Assembly: GCF_012689525.1 (NCBI RefSeq)
Contig: NZ_CP051515.1
Location: 186,001 to 250,000 of the forward strand
Length of the DNA stretch: 64,000 nt
Direction: 5' to 3'
From: Paraburkholderia aromaticivorans
Lineage (GTDB): Bacteria; Pseudomonadota; Gammaproteobacteria; Burkholderiales; Burkholderiaceae
Shown here: positions 1 through 8,752 of the stretch, in pieces
Position numbering within the stretch: position 1 is the stretch's first letter
Layout: each line of letters begins with the position of its first letter
Made by a program: the position numbers and the translations under genes
The notes under the pieces: generated by a model
What the model was told of the DNA's origin: nothing
What the model saw: only the letters and a program-made list of their open reading frames with translations
The model's database searches: none

Positions 1-997
1 CTTCGATCAGCACGCCTACAACGGTAGCTAGCGCGGCGCCCGAGTGGAATCCGAACAGACTGATCGCCGTGGCGACCGCCAGCTCGAAGAAATTGCTCGC
101 GCCGATCAGACTCGACGGACCCGCCACACAATGCGCAACGCCGAGCCGGCGATTCAGCAGATACGCGAGTCCGGAATTGAAAAACACCTGAATCAGAATC
201 GGCACCGCGAGCATGGCGATGACCAGTGGTTCGTCGACGATGGCCTGTCCCTGGAAGGCGAACAGCAACACCAGCGTGGCGAGTAGCGCGCCGATCGAGT
301 AGGGGCCGAGATGGGCGACCACCTGCTGGAAGTTGGCGTCGCCCCTGGCCAGCAGACGCCGTCGCAGTAACTGGGCGAGGATGACCGGAACGACGATGTA
401 CAGACCGACTGATGTGATCAGCGTGTCCCATGGCACCGTGATGGCTGATAGACCCAGCAAAAGCGCGACCAGTGGCGCGAAGGCCACGATCATGATGGAG
501 TCGTTGAGCGCCACTTGTGAGAGCGTGAAATACGGGTCGCCCTTGCAAAGCTGCGACCAGACGAACACCATGGCCGTGCAGGGTGCCGCGGCCAGCAGGA
601 TGAGGCCTGCGATATAGCTGTCGAGTTGAGTGGCGGGAAGCCAGGGCGCAAAGACATGCCGGATAAAAATCCAGCCGAGCAGCGCCATCGAAAACGGCTT
701 GACGAGCCAGTTCACAAACAAGGTGACGCCGATGCCGCGCCACTGGCTTTTCACCTGCGTCATGGCGGTGAAATCGATCTTGATCAGCATCGGAATGATC
801 ATCACCCAGATCAACACGCCGACCGGAAGATTGACCTGCGCCACTTCCATACGGCCGATCGCCTGGAACAGCAGAGGTAGCCATTGTCCAAGCGCGACGC
901 CGCACACGATGCACAGCGCGACCCACACGGTCAGGTAACGCTCGAAGAATCCAATCGCGGGCTGCGCGCCGCGAATCGTCGTGACAGTGCTGGTCAT
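1..997 (-). CDS. acr3: ACR3-family arsenite efflux permease (C-terminus cut by window edge)
   Basis: Reads leftward off the window; about 332 codons are present, against about 350 for the usual family length, so only the extreme C-terminus is missing. Function by family: inner-membrane extrusion of As(III) (sometimes Sb(III)), driven by the proton-motive force. The translation is a string of hydrophobic helices and includes the ACR3 hallmark AAPCTAMVFVW, whose cysteine is the conserved membrane Cys of the family, and a late SSLIGASNFFELAVA stretch typical of ACR3 helix 9. The ATG (997-995) overlaps the arsR stop codon as ATGA, so the two genes are translationally coupled and arsR comes first. 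Expression should follow arsenite through the upstream operator. Confidence 0.93.
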   Translation of the reverse strand, partial: MTSTVTTIRGAQPAIGFFERYLTVWVALCIVCGVALGQWLPLLFQAIGRMEVAQVNLPVGVLIWVMIIPMLIKIDFTAMTQVKSQWRGIGVTLFVNWLVKPFSMALLGWIFIRHVFAPWLPATQLDSYIAGLILLAAAPCTAMVFVWSQLCKGDPYFTLSQVALNDSIMIVAFAPLVALLLGLSAITVPWDTLITSVGLYIVVPVILAQLLRRRLLARGDANFQQVVAHLGPYSIGALLATLVLLFAFQGQAIVDEPLVIAMLAVPILIQVFFNSGLAYLLNRRLGVAHCVAGPSSLIGASNFFELAVATAISLFGFHSGAALATVVGVLIE

Positions 998-1320
998 TTT
1001 TCGCAGCAGCCCGGAAGATCCGTGGCGCTGCACGTCGCGCCGGCACAGCAGTTTTCCGTGAGGAAGCCGATCAGGTCCGTCATGGAATCGAAATTCGCCG
1101 AATAGATGACGAAGCGGCCGTCTTGCCGCGGCTTGACCAATTCAGCATGCGCCAGATCCTTGAGGTGAAAGGACAGGCTGGACGGCGAGAGCCCCAACTG
1201 TTGCGCGATTTCACCGGCAGCCATGCCGTCTTTCCCGGCGACAACCAGCAGGCGGAAAATCGCCAGGCGAGATTCATGAGCGAGCGCGCCAAGGACGCGT
1301 ACCACGAGGTTCGAGTTCAT
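994..1320 (-). CDS. arsR: ArsR-family arsenite-responsive repressor
   Basis: A 108-residue winged-helix repressor that should leave its operator when it binds As(III). The HTH core is around residues 33-62 (EIAQQLGLSPSSLSFHLKDL). The ELCVCDL metal site of plasmid-type ArsR in helix 3 is absent. Cysteines are instead clustered at the C-terminus: C91, C92, C97, C105 and C106. A C-terminal Cys-Cys-x4-Cys triad is the arrangement known from the Acidithiobacillus-type ArsR, so I infer the independently evolved C-terminal As(III) site. It is first in the operon, overlaps acr3 by 4 bases, and lies 28 bp downstream of an inverted repeat fitting an ArsR operator. Confidence 0.93.
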   Translation of the reverse strand: MNSNLVVRVLGALAHESRLAIFRLLVVAGKDGMAAGEIAQQLGLSPSSLSFHLKDLAHAELVKPRQDGRFVIYSANFDSMTDLIGFLTENCCAGATCSATDLPGCCEK

Positions 1321-1348
1321 GACCGAACGATACGCCCTTCGTTTTTAT

Positions 1349-1368
1349 ATTTCAAGTATTGTTGAAAT
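1349..1368 (-). promoter_or_regulatory. Probable ArsR operator (inverted repeat)
   Basis: Perfect 7-bp inverted repeat ATTTCAA - 6 bp - TTGAAAT, in an AT-rich patch just upstream of the arsR start. Position, symmetry and base composition fit an ArsR dimer site that autoregulates arsR-acr3. Seen directly in sequence; binding is inferred. Confidence 0.7.
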
Positions 1369-1552
1369 GACGCCGTGAACATCGCGACTGCAACAGGTCA
1401 CACGCAGGGCGCTTTCTATTGGAATTTCGCAGGCGCTGATCGGCTGAACTTCACGGGATGACCCTGCATGCACGCTTGACTTAACCCAGATTGCATTTGC
1501 TCTCCGCGCGAACCATACTTGTTTTCTCTTTTATTGCTCGCGGTGAACGGCG

Positions 1553-2221
1553 ATGAACGGTAACGATCACGATGGCGATCACCCCGCGCACCCGCACACC
1601 GACACGCACGACCACCACGCTAGTGCTTTGTCGGAGATGGATCTGCGTGTTCGTGCTCTGGAGTCCCTGCTGGTCGAGAAAGGGTATGTCGATCCGCAGG
1701 CGCTGGACATACTCGTCGAAACCTATGAGCACAAAGTCGGGCCGCGCAATGGTGCCCGCGTGATCGCAAAGGCGTGGCGTGATCCGGCGTACAAACAATG
1801 GCTGCTCGACGACGCCACCGCGGCGATCGCGTCACTCGGCTACACGGGCCGACAGGGCGAGCACATGATCGTGCTGGAGAACACACCCGCGACGCACAAC
1901 ATGGTGGTCTGCACATTGTGCTCGTGCTACCCGTGGCCTGTGCTCGGACTTCCGCCGGTGTGGTACAAATCGGCGCCTTACCGGTCGCGTGCCGTCATCG
2001 ATCCCCGTGGTGTATTGAAGGAGTTCGGCTTCGAATTACCCGCGGACGTCGAGTTTCGTGTGTGGGATTCCACCGCTGAAGTTCGGTACCTCGTGTTGCC
2101 CATGCAGCCGCCGGGGACCGATGACTTCGCCGAAGAGGCGCTAGCCGAACTGGTGACGCGCGATTCGATGATCGGCACGGGATTGCCGACGACTCCGCAA
2201 TCGACACGGGGGACACCATGA
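1553..2221 (+). CDS. nthA: Nitrile hydratase alpha subunit, cobalt type
   Basis: Hydrates nitriles to amides in the cytoplasm as an alpha/beta heterotetramer; this subunit carries the metal. The 222-residue protein has the metal-claw motif C120-T-L-C123-S-C125 followed by [10 protein letters not shown]. Thr (not Ser) after the first Cys is the usual mark of the cobalt form; the second and third Cys become sulfinic and sulfenic acids in known enzymes. The N-terminus before residue 25 is unusually rich in His and Asp ([17 protein letters not shown]) and may help handle metal, but that is inference. The stop overlaps the beta-subunit ATG (ATGA). No amidase follows, so the amide must be handled elsewhere. 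Confidence 0.95.
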   Translation: MNGNDHDGDHPAHPHTDTHDHHASALSEMDLRVRALESLLVEKGYVDPQALDILVETYEHKVGPRNGARVIAKAWRDPAYKQWLLDDATAAIASLGYTGRQGEHMIVLENTPATHNMVVCTLCSCYPWPVLGLPPVWYKSAPYRSRAVIDPRGVLKEFGFELPADVEFRVWDSTAEVRYLVLPMQPPGTDDFAEEALAELVTRDSMIGTGLPTTPQSTRGTP

Positions 2222-2889
2222 ACGGCGCGCAGGACCTTGGTGGCATGCAGTCGTTCGGTCCGATATGCCCCGACAACGACGTCTCGCCGTTTCACGCCGA
2301 CTGGGAGCGCAGGGTGCACGCGACCACGATCGCCATGGGCGCAACCGGTAAGTGGAACATCGACATGTCGCGTGCGGCGCGAGAGAGTTTGCCGCCGGCA
2401 CAATACCTTTCCAGCAGCTACTACCAGATCTGGTTCGAGGGTTTGAAGAAACTCATCCTGAGCACCGGTCTGGCCACGGCCGACGAAATCGAGTCAGGCG
2501 AGTCGAGGACTCAAGCGGCGCCGGTTCCACGCGTGCTGATGGCCAAAGACGTATCCGCGGCGCTGCTGCGGGGCAGTCCGGTCGACCGGCCGGCGGCCGT
2601 CGAGGCGAAGTTTGCCATTGGCGATTGGGTGGGGGCCCGTCAAATCAATCCTTCCTCGCATACTCGATTGCCGCGTTATTGTCGGGGAAAACGCGGGCGC
2701 ATCGTCGCCGTGCACGGCGCGCATGTCTTTCCCGACGCCAACGCGATCGGCCTGGGCGAGCAGCCGCAATGGCTTTACACGGTGCGCTTCGACGGTGCGG
2801 AGCTGTGGGGACGTGATACGACTGCGGCATCGGTGTGCGTCGACTGTTGGGAACCGTATCTCGAGCCGCCGCCTGCCCACGATGACTGA
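2218..2889 (+). CDS. nthB: Nitrile hydratase beta subunit
   Basis: Structural partner of the alpha subunit; together they form the active-site cavity. It is 223 residues, the usual size. It starts MNGAQDLGG and contains the conserved [23 protein letters not shown] N-terminal helix and a C-terminal SH3-like barrel (about residues 120-220). The barrel shows [29 protein letters not shown] and ends with [22 protein letters not shown]. The ATG overlaps the alpha stop by 4 bp, and the stop overlaps the accessory gene start by 8 bp, giving a tightly coupled trio. Confidence 0.95.
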   Translation: MNGAQDLGGMQSFGPICPDNDVSPFHADWERRVHATTIAMGATGKWNIDMSRAARESLPPAQYLSSSYYQIWFEGLKKLILSTGLATADEIESGESRTQAAPVPRVLMAKDVSAALLRGSPVDRPAAVEAKFAIGDWVGARQINPSSHTRLPRYCRGKRGRIVAVHGAHVFPDANAIGLGEQPQWLYTVRFDGAELWGRDTTAASVCVDCWEPYLEPPPAHDD

Positions 2890-3250
2890 CGCTCAAACGA
2901 AACTGCCCGAACTGCGCGCCGTGTTGCCAGCACTGCCTTGCGACGACGCTGGGCCGGTTTTCAACGCACCGTGGGAAGCGCAGGCGTTTGCGATGACGCT
3001 GGCGTTGCACGAGCGCGGCATGTTCACCTGGGGCGAGTGGGCTGCGTGCTTGAACGAGGCAATCCGCGACGCGCAGGCCGGCGGTGATGCAGACCACGGC
3101 GACACTTACTACTCGCACTGGCTGACAGCGCTGGAGCGCATCAGCACGATCAAGGGACTCGTGACCGACGACTCGCTTCTGCGTCGCCGCAGCGCGTGGG
3201 ACGCAGCAGCGCGCCGCACGCCGCATGGACAGCCGATCGAACTCGGGTGA
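2882..3250 (+). CDS. Nitrile hydratase accessory (activator) protein
   Basis: 122-residue homologue of the N-terminal half of the beta subunit (note FNAPWEAQAFAMTLALHERGMFTWGEWAACLNEAI). In cobalt nitrile hydratases such small third proteins act as self-subunit-swapping chaperones that deliver the metalated alpha subunit. The start at 2882 was chosen because it overlaps the beta gene end (coupling) and gives a family-length protein; the open frame continues upstream but is unsupported. Its presence agrees with the cobalt-type claw in the alpha subunit. Confidence 0.9.
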   Translation: MTDAQTKLPELRAVLPALPCDDAGPVFNAPWEAQAFAMTLALHERGMFTWGEWAACLNEAIRDAQAGGDADHGDTYYSHWLTALERISTIKGLVTDDSLLRRRSAWDAAARRTPHGQPIELG

Positions 3251-3339
3251 CGGTGCGCTTGATTGGTAATCCGCACGTTACGACTTGAAAAGCGGATTGC
3301 CGGCATCTAACGTTCTTCGTAGGTTCCGAGGAGACGGCG

Positions 3340-3825
3340 ATGGCAAGAATCGAGGCAAAGCTGGCGCAAATGGGATTGACCTTGCCGCAGCCGTTACAGA
3401 TGCCAGCAAACGTACGCATGTCCTTGCCCTTCGCCTGGGTGCGCGTGAGCGGCACGCGAGCGTTTGTCTCGGGCCATGTGCCGCTCAATGCCGACGGGAC
3501 GATCGCACAACCCGTCGGTAAAGTCGGCGCCGAGGTTTCGCCGGACGAAGGCTACGCAGCAGCACGCCTTGTAGCGCTCGCACAATTGGCCAGTCTTCAG
3601 AAAGCGCTCGGCGACCTGGATCGCATTACGGCGTGGGTGCGTGTCTTTGCCATGATCAACGCGGCGCCAACTTTCGACCAGATGCCAAGGATCGCGAACG
3701 GCTTCTCGGATTTGATCCTTGATCTGTTCGGGCCGGACATCGGAACGCACGCCCGGTCGGCAGTCGGCGTGGCGCTCCCCCTCAACGTGCCTGTGGAATG
3801 CGAGGCGGAGGTCGAGTTTGACTGA
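3340..3825 (+). CDS. RidA/YjgF-family protein
   Basis: 161 residues with an excellent ribosome site (GAGGAGAC, 6-7 nt before ATG). RidA-fold proteins are trimeric and cytosolic; classical members hydrolyse reactive enamine/imine intermediates, while distant ones have varied roles. Visible family features are VSGTRAFVSGHVPLNADGT near residue 37 and the ITAWVRVFAMINAAPTFDQMPRIANGFSDLILDLFG segment. The C-terminal RSAVGVALPLNVPVECEAEVEFD includes the usual R-S-A-V-x-V-x-x-L-P substrate-site motif. It is 90 bp downstream of the nitrile hydratase trio and codirectional, so it may be cotranscribed; a link to nitrile or amine metabolism is inference. Confidence 0.88.
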   Translation: MARIEAKLAQMGLTLPQPLQMPANVRMSLPFAWVRVSGTRAFVSGHVPLNADGTIAQPVGKVGAEVSPDEGYAAARLVALAQLASLQKALGDLDRITAWVRVFAMINAAPTFDQMPRIANGFSDLILDLFGPDIGTHARSAVGVALPLNVPVECEAEVEFD

Positions 3826-3876
3826 TCACGTCTGCAGGCATCTCGAACGCCGGCGCGCACGCCAGTGTGCCCGTCG

Positions 3877-4323
3877 TCAGTCAGGAATCTCAGGCTCGAC
3901 GAGCCTCGCCAACTGAACAAGCGACTCCTGCCAACCGAGGTAGCACATCTCCACAGGAATGACCTCGGGCACGCCCTCCTGCACGATGATGAGTTCAGTT
4001 CCGCACGACATCTGCCGCAATGAAATGGTGGCGTGCATCTCGCCCGGCAGGTTCGGGTCGTCGAATCGATCCGAATAGCGGATTTTCTCGAACGGCACCA
4101 GTTCGAGATACTCGCCGCCGAACGAGTGGCTGTGGCCGGTGCCGAAGTTACGGAAGGACATCTTGTGGGTGCCACCGACCTTGGCATCCATGTGGTGAAC
4201 CTGACAGGTGAACCCGTACGGAGGAAGCCACCGGACTATCGCATCTGGTTCGAGGAAGGCGCGATAGATGCGTTCGGGCGTGGCGCGCAAGACGCGGTGG
4301 AGGTGGATCGTTCCGGTAGCCAT
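3877..4323 (-). CDS. SRPBCC/AHSA1-like ligand-binding protein
   Basis: 148 residues. The pattern HRVLRATPERIYRAFLEPDAIVRWLPPYGFT at the N-terminus, a central GGEYLELVPFEKIRYSDRFDD, and a C-terminal LGWQESLVQLARLVEPEIPD helix is that of the activator-of-Hsp90-like START-domain family. These small proteins form a helix-grip pocket, and most are of unknown ligand. It converges on the RidA gene with a 51-bp gap. It has no operon partner and no visible catalytic motif. Confidence 0.85.
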   Translation of the reverse strand: MATGTIHLHRVLRATPERIYRAFLEPDAIVRWLPPYGFTCQVHHMDAKVGGTHKMSFRNFGTGHSHSFGGEYLELVPFEKIRYSDRFDDPNLPGEMHATISLRQMSCGTELIIVQEGVPEVIPVEMCYLGWQESLVQLARLVEPEIPD

Positions 4324-4878
4324 GGTGTGTTTTCCTTTTCATTAAAGAAGTTGGACATACTTCTACGACGATCCGACGACGCCGGTGTCGACGTAGGTTA
4401 AGACCAGGAAAAACCCGAAGGCGTTGCGCGGTTCAAACTCGCAAATCGACGGCGAGCTTACTCCCTCGGCGAGACTCACTCATCCCTCCACGCTGGACAT
4501 GTCTTTTTATCAAGTCTTCTACGCGCCCGTTCCCCATTTACTCCCGCGTTTGCGATCTCTTCTTGCCGGCGCCGTGTGTCCGGCAGTTTGCGAATTGAAT
4601 TTAGACCCATCTGTTTTGTTTATCGCGATCTGAAAGGCCGTTAAAACCGGTTCACAGAGCGGAGCGGACGCGGGACCCCGAAAGCGCTTTACAGGGCGCG
4701 GCCCGCCGATATCGTCAGATCAAGCGACAGGAAGCGTAACGGCGCTTCCAAGCCGCTAATTCATGGTTTACCCGCACTTTCTGCCAAGCCGCGCTATTCA
4801 TACCTTTGTATCCCGAGATGCCCGCTGTCTGAGTTGATTGCGCCGGCGGTTCAAATGAGTTTTTGAAGGAGTACAGGC
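4324..4878. other. Intergenic region upstream of the gallate operon
   Basis: 555 bp without a convincing gene. Short frames here lack ribosome sites and family-like sequence. It must contain the promoters of the divergent SRPBCC gene and of galA. galA has a clear AAGGAG 8 nt before its ATG. No regulator gene is next to the operon and I could not pick out a convincing operator. Confidence 0.6.
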
Positions 4879-6180
4879 ATGGCACGGATCATTGGAGGCA
4901 TCGCTGCCTCACACACACCAACCATCGGTTTTGCTTTCGATAAGAACAAGCGTGACGATCCCGTGTGGGCACCCATCTTCGAAAACTTCGCCCCGCTGGC
5001 CGACTGGCTCGCCGACAAGCGTCCTGACGTGTTGCTGGCGATCTACAACGACCACGTCACTTCGTTTTTCTTCGATCACTACTCCGCGTTCACGCTAGGC
5101 GTGGGACCCGAGTGGAACGTCGCCGACGAAGGGGGCGGCGCACGCGATCTGCCGCCCATCAAAGGCCATCCGGCGTTGGCCGCGCACATCGGCACCTCGC
5201 TGATGACCGATGAATTCGACATGTCGTTCTTTCAGAACAAGGCGCTCGATCACGGCTGCTTTTCGCCGCTGTCGATGCTTTGCCCGCACAAGCCCGAATG
5301 GCCGGTGAAGCTCGTGCCTCTGCAGATGGGCGTACTGCAACTGCCGGTTCCGAGCGCACGGCGCTTCTACAAGCTTGGGCAAGCATTGAGACGTGCAATC
5401 GAGAGCTATCCCGAAGATCTCAAAGTCGCGATCGTCGCAACGGGTGGCCTGTCGCATCAGGTGCACGGGGAACGTGCGGGTTTCAACAATACCGAATGGG
5501 ACCAGCGCTTTCTCGATCTCTTCGAAAACGATCCCGAGCAACTGGCCGAGATGACGCTTGCCGAATATGCGGAGCTGGGCGGCTTCGAAGGCGCGGAAGT
5601 GATCATGTGGCTCACGATGCGAGGCGCACTGCCGTCCAACGTCGGTTGCAAACATCGCAGCTACTACCTGCCGTCGATGGCAGGCATCGCGACCGCGATC
5701 TACGAAGGCGAAGAGAACGAGACGAAGCCTTCCGTCGTCGAACGTCACCGGCAGCGGATGGCGGTTCAACTCGCCGATGTCGAGAAACTCGAGGGCACTT
5801 ATCCGTTTTCGATCGAAGTCGCCGTGCGGGCCTATCGGATCAACGATTACCTTCACCGGATGGTCGAGCCTGCCCATCGCGAAGCGTTCCTGAAGGATCC
5901 GGAAGCGAGCTTGGAAGCGGCGGCGTTGAGCGAGGAGGAGCGCGACCTGATCCGCCGTCGCGACTGGCGCGGCCTGCTGCACTACGGTGTGATCTTTTTC
6001 ATGCTCGAGAAACTCGGCGCCGTGGTTGGCGTGTCGAATCTGCACATCTATGCCGCCATGCGCGGCGAAACGCTAGAGGCTTTCCAACGCACCCGCAACG
6101 CGCCCGGCGCACTTTACTCAGTGGCGGGGAAAGCCGCTGGAAAACTTGATTGGGACAACGCAGAAAAAGGAAAGAGCTGA
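4879..6180 (+). CDS. galA: Gallate dioxygenase (fused LigB + LigA type extradiol dioxygenase)
   Basis: Opens the gallate ring between C4 and C5 to give 4-oxalomesaconate, using Fe(II). The 433-residue length and the order (catalytic LigB-like domain about 1-280, LigA-like helical domain about 300-420) match GalA rather than the two-subunit protocatechuate 4,5-dioxygenase LigAB. Expected ligands are present: H12 (ASHTP), H59 (YNDH) and E240 (GAEVIMW), plus the catalytic base region GGLSHQVHG with H193. First gene of a five-gene plus-strand operon for gallate. Some activity on protocatechuate or 3-O-methylgallate cannot be excluded from sequence. Confidence 0.92.
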   Translation: MARIIGGIAASHTPTIGFAFDKNKRDDPVWAPIFENFAPLADWLADKRPDVLLAIYNDHVTSFFFDHYSAFTLGVGPEWNVADEGGGARDLPPIKGHPALAAHIGTSLMTDEFDMSFFQNKALDHGCFSPLSMLCPHKPEWPVKLVPLQMGVLQLPVPSARRFYKLGQALRRAIESYPEDLKVAIVATGGLSHQVHGERAGFNNTEWDQRFLDLFENDPEQLAEMTLAEYAELGGFEGAEVIMWLTMRGALPSNVGCKHRSYYLPSMAGIATAIYEGEENETKPSVVERHRQRMAVQLADVEKLEGTYPFSIEVAVRAYRINDYLHRMVEPAHREAFLKDPEASLEAAALSEEERDLIRRRDWRGLLHYGVIFFMLEKLGAVVGVSNLHIYAAMRGETLEAFQRTRNAPGALYSVAGKAAGKLDWDNAEKGKS

Positions 6181-6310
6181 AAGACGAAGCAGCAGCGCCG
6201 ATGCTTTCGCCGCCCGGGCGGAGTATCGGACTCGATAGAAGCAGGGCGTGACGGAAAACAACATAGTCAACTACGTCAGTACGCCAAAGCAAGGAGACAG
6301 GAGTAAATCG

Positions 6311-7660
6311 ATGACAAACGGAAAAGCGATCGACATCAAGGCGTTTATCGACGAGCGAGCCATCTCGCCCTACCAGTGGTTACTGGTGGCGCTGTGCTTT
6401 CTCGTGGTGACAGCCGACGGCATGGACGTGGCGATCATGGGCTTTGTGGCGCCCTCGATCATCCACGATTGGGGGATTTCACGCCCCACATTCGGACTCG
6501 TGATGAGCGCGGCGCCGCTGGGACTCGTCATCGGCGCGTTGGCGGCGGGTCCGGCTTCGGATCGTATCGGGCGGAAGTGGGTGCTGATTACCTCGGTTTT
6601 CCTGTTCGGCATTTTCACCATTGCGACGGCTTTCACTCACTCGCCCATGGAAATGGCGGTGCTGCGGCTGCTGACAGGTATCGGCCTCGGCGCCGCAATG
6701 CCGAACACGACGACGCTTCTGTCCGAGTACGCGCCTCAGCGCAAACGCTCGCTGATGATCACGGTCATGTTCACCGGCTTCAATCTGGGTTCGGCATTGA
6801 TCGGCTTTGCGGCCGGCTGGCTGATTCCCGTCCATGGCTGGCGTTCGGTTCTGATTTTCGGCGGCGCGCTGCCGTTGGCGCTGATCCCGTTGCAAGTGTG
6901 GCTGCTGCCGGAATCTGCCCGCCTGCTCGCGGTGCGCGGCGCATCGCCGGCGCGTATCGGCGCCGTGCTCGGTCGGGTATGCGGTGCGCGCTTTACCGGC
7001 GACGAGGTATTCATTTCCAACGAACCGCCGTTGCCCACGCGCAAGCCGATTGGCGTGCTCTTCTCGCAAGGCTATGGCGTCATGACGGCGACGCTTTGGG
7101 TGACCTATTTCATGGGTCTGCTCGTCATCTATCTGCTGACGGGCTGGCTGCCCACGTTGATGAAAGACGCAGGGTTGACGGTCACGTCGGCCGCTAACGT
7201 CACGGCGATGTTCCAGATCGGCGGAACGATCGGCGCCATTCTCGTGGGTTGGGTGATGGACAAGGTGCGGCCGGCGCGGGTGATCAGCGCGGCGTACCTC
7301 GGCGGCGCGCTGTGCGTTCTTGGACTCGCATGGATCGGCGCATTGTCGTCGTCGCTGGCCTTGCTGGTATTCGCGGCGGGTTTCTGCATGAGCGGCGCGC
7401 AGACGGGCTTGAATGCGTTCGCGCCTGGCCGTTACCCGACGGTTGCGCGTGCCACCGGCGTCAGCTGGATGCTGGGTATGGGCCGTTTCGGCAGCATCTT
7501 CGGCTCCGCCATCGGCGGCGCGTTGCTCGGCCTCGGCTGGCAGTTCGGCGCGATTCTCGCGATGCTGGCCGTACCCGCAACTCTGGCTGCACTCGCCATC
7601 ACGTTCGCTCAACGGGCGAGGACCGGCGAGCCGGCTGTGCAGGTGACTGCGGCGCACTGA
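6311..7660 (+). CDS. galT: MFS aromatic acid importer (AAHS family, GalT/PcaK-like)
   Basis: About 450 residues, 12 predicted membrane helices. It carries the AAHS signature DGMDVAIMGFVAPSI in helix 1, whose D-G-x-D is needed for aromatic acid transport in PcaK. The MFS loop DRIGRKW lies between helices 2 and 3, and LPESARLL at the centre of the protein. The start at 6311 was chosen over an upstream in-frame codon because GGAG lies 8 nt before it and the protein then starts just ahead of helix 1. Sitting between galA and the hydratase gene, it most likely imports gallate. Confidence 0.88.
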   Translation: MTNGKAIDIKAFIDERAISPYQWLLVALCFLVVTADGMDVAIMGFVAPSIIHDWGISRPTFGLVMSAAPLGLVIGALAAGPASDRIGRKWVLITSVFLFGIFTIATAFTHSPMEMAVLRLLTGIGLGAAMPNTTTLLSEYAPQRKRSLMITVMFTGFNLGSALIGFAAGWLIPVHGWRSVLIFGGALPLALIPLQVWLLPESARLLAVRGASPARIGAVLGRVCGARFTGDEVFISNEPPLPTRKPIGVLFSQGYGVMTATLWVTYFMGLLVIYLLTGWLPTLMKDAGLTVTSAANVTAMFQIGGTIGAILVGWVMDKVRPARVISAAYLGGALCVLGLAWIGALSSSLALLVFAAGFCMSGAQTGLNAFAPGRYPTVARATGVSWMLGMGRFGSIFGSAIGGALLGLGWQFGAILAMLAVPATLAALAITFAQRARTGEPAVQVTAAH

Positions 7661-7668
7661 GAAAGTCA

Positions 7669-7698
7669 TCGGGCGATGCCATTCGTGGCATCGCCCGA
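7669..7698 (+). repeat. Perfect 13-bp stem with UUCG loop between galT and ligJ
   Basis: Inverted repeat TCGGGCGATGCCA - TTCG - TGGCATCGCCCGA in the 64-bp gap. There is no T-run after it (taaacgaatc follows), so it is not a standard intrinsic terminator. A UUCG-capped GC-rich hairpin inside an operon fits an mRNA processing or stability element, or a weak attenuating hairpin. Confidence 0.75.
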
Positions 7699-7724
7699 TA
7701 AACGAATCAACTGTTGGAGTAACG

Positions 7725-8750
7725 ATGATCATCGATATTCACGGCCACTATACTACGGCGCCCAAGGCGCTGGAGCAGTGGCGCAACCGCCAGATCGCGG
7801 GCATCAACCATCCTTCGGAAATGCCCAAGGTCTCCGAGTTGCAGATCAGCGACGATGAGTTGCGCGAATCGATCGAGACCAACCAGTTGCGCCTGATGCG
7901 CGAACGCGGCCTCGATCTCACCATCTTCAGCCCGCGCGCCAGTTTCATGGCGCATCACGTTGGCGATTTTCAGGTGTCCAGTACCTGGGCGGCGATCTGC
8001 AACGAGTTGTGTTTCCGTGTGAGTCGGCTTTTTCCCGATCATTTCATTCCGGCCGCGATGCTTCCGCAAAGCCTTGGCGCGGATGTCGCCACCTGCATTC
8101 CCGAACTCGTGAAGTGCGTGGAGCAGTACGGCAACGTGGCGATCAATCTCAACCCGGATCCGTCGGGCGGTCATTGGACCAGCGCGCCGCTGTCCGATCG
8201 CTCCTGGTATCCGATCTACGAGAAGATGGTCGAGTACGACATCCCCGCGATGATCCATGTGAGCACGAGCTGCAATGCGTGCTTCCACACGACGGGCGCG
8301 CATTACCTGAACGCCGACACCACGGCGTTCATGCAGTGCCTGACGTCGGACCTGTTCTGCGATTTTCCGACCTTGCGCTTCGTGATTCCGCACGGCGGCG
8401 GCGCGGTGCCCTATCACTGGGGGCGTTTTCGCGGACTCGCGCAGGAACTCAAGAAGCCGTTGCTGAAAGACCATCTGCTCAACAACGTGTTCTTCGACAC
8501 CTGTGTGTATCACCAGCCTGGCATCGATCTGCTCACGCGCGTGATTCCGGTGGACAACATCCTGTTTGCGAGCGAGATGATCGGCGCCGTGCGCGGCATC
8601 GATCCGGAGACGGGCAATTATTTCGACGACACAAAGCGCTACATCGAAGCCGCGCATATCGATGCGGACGAGCGCTACAGGATCTACGAGGGCAACGCAC
8701 GTCGCGTCTATCCGCGCCTCGATGCAGCATTGAAGACAAAGGGACATTGA
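7725..8750 (+). CDS. ligJ: 4-oxalomesaconate hydratase, amidohydrolase (LigJ) type
   Basis: Adds water to 4-oxalomesaconate to form 4-carboxy-4-hydroxy-2-oxoadipate (CHA). The 341-residue protein belongs to the amidohydrolase superfamily: [10 protein letters not shown] opens with the H-x-H metal motif. Also visible are MIHVSTSC near residue 177, [17 protein letters not shown] near 222 and ILFASEM near 280 (metal or active-site strands of the ACMSD-like group). Pseudomonas GalB does this step with an unrelated PIG-L-like fold, so this operon pairs a GalA-type dioxygenase with the Sphingobium-type hydratase. Good ribosome site (TTGGAGTAACG). Confidence 0.9.
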   Translation: MIIDIHGHYTTAPKALEQWRNRQIAGINHPSEMPKVSELQISDDELRESIETNQLRLMRERGLDLTIFSPRASFMAHHVGDFQVSSTWAAICNELCFRVSRLFPDHFIPAAMLPQSLGADVATCIPELVKCVEQYGNVAINLNPDPSGGHWTSAPLSDRSWYPIYEKMVEYDIPAMIHVSTSCNACFHTTGAHYLNADTTAFMQCLTSDLFCDFPTLRFVIPHGGGAVPYHWGRFRGLAQELKKPLLKDHLLNNVFFDTCVYHQPGIDLLTRVIPVDNILFASEMIGAVRGIDPETGNYFDDTKRYIEAAHIDADERYRIYEGNARRVYPRLDAALKTKGH

Positions 8751-8752
8751 TC

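Noticed and set aside
1553..2221. Nitrile-hydratase-like leader peptide of a RiPP system
   Set aside because: The gene encodes a full alpha subunit with the CTLCSC metal claw and is followed by beta and accessory genes, so it is a true enzyme, not a precursor peptide.
4424..4633. 69-codon frame between the SRPBCC gene and galA
   Set aside because: No ribosome site, no family-like pattern, and it sits in the promoter-bearing gap.
5095..6045. Long minus-strand frame opposite galA
   Set aside because: Shadow of the galA coding strand; the plus-strand product has complete active-site motifs.
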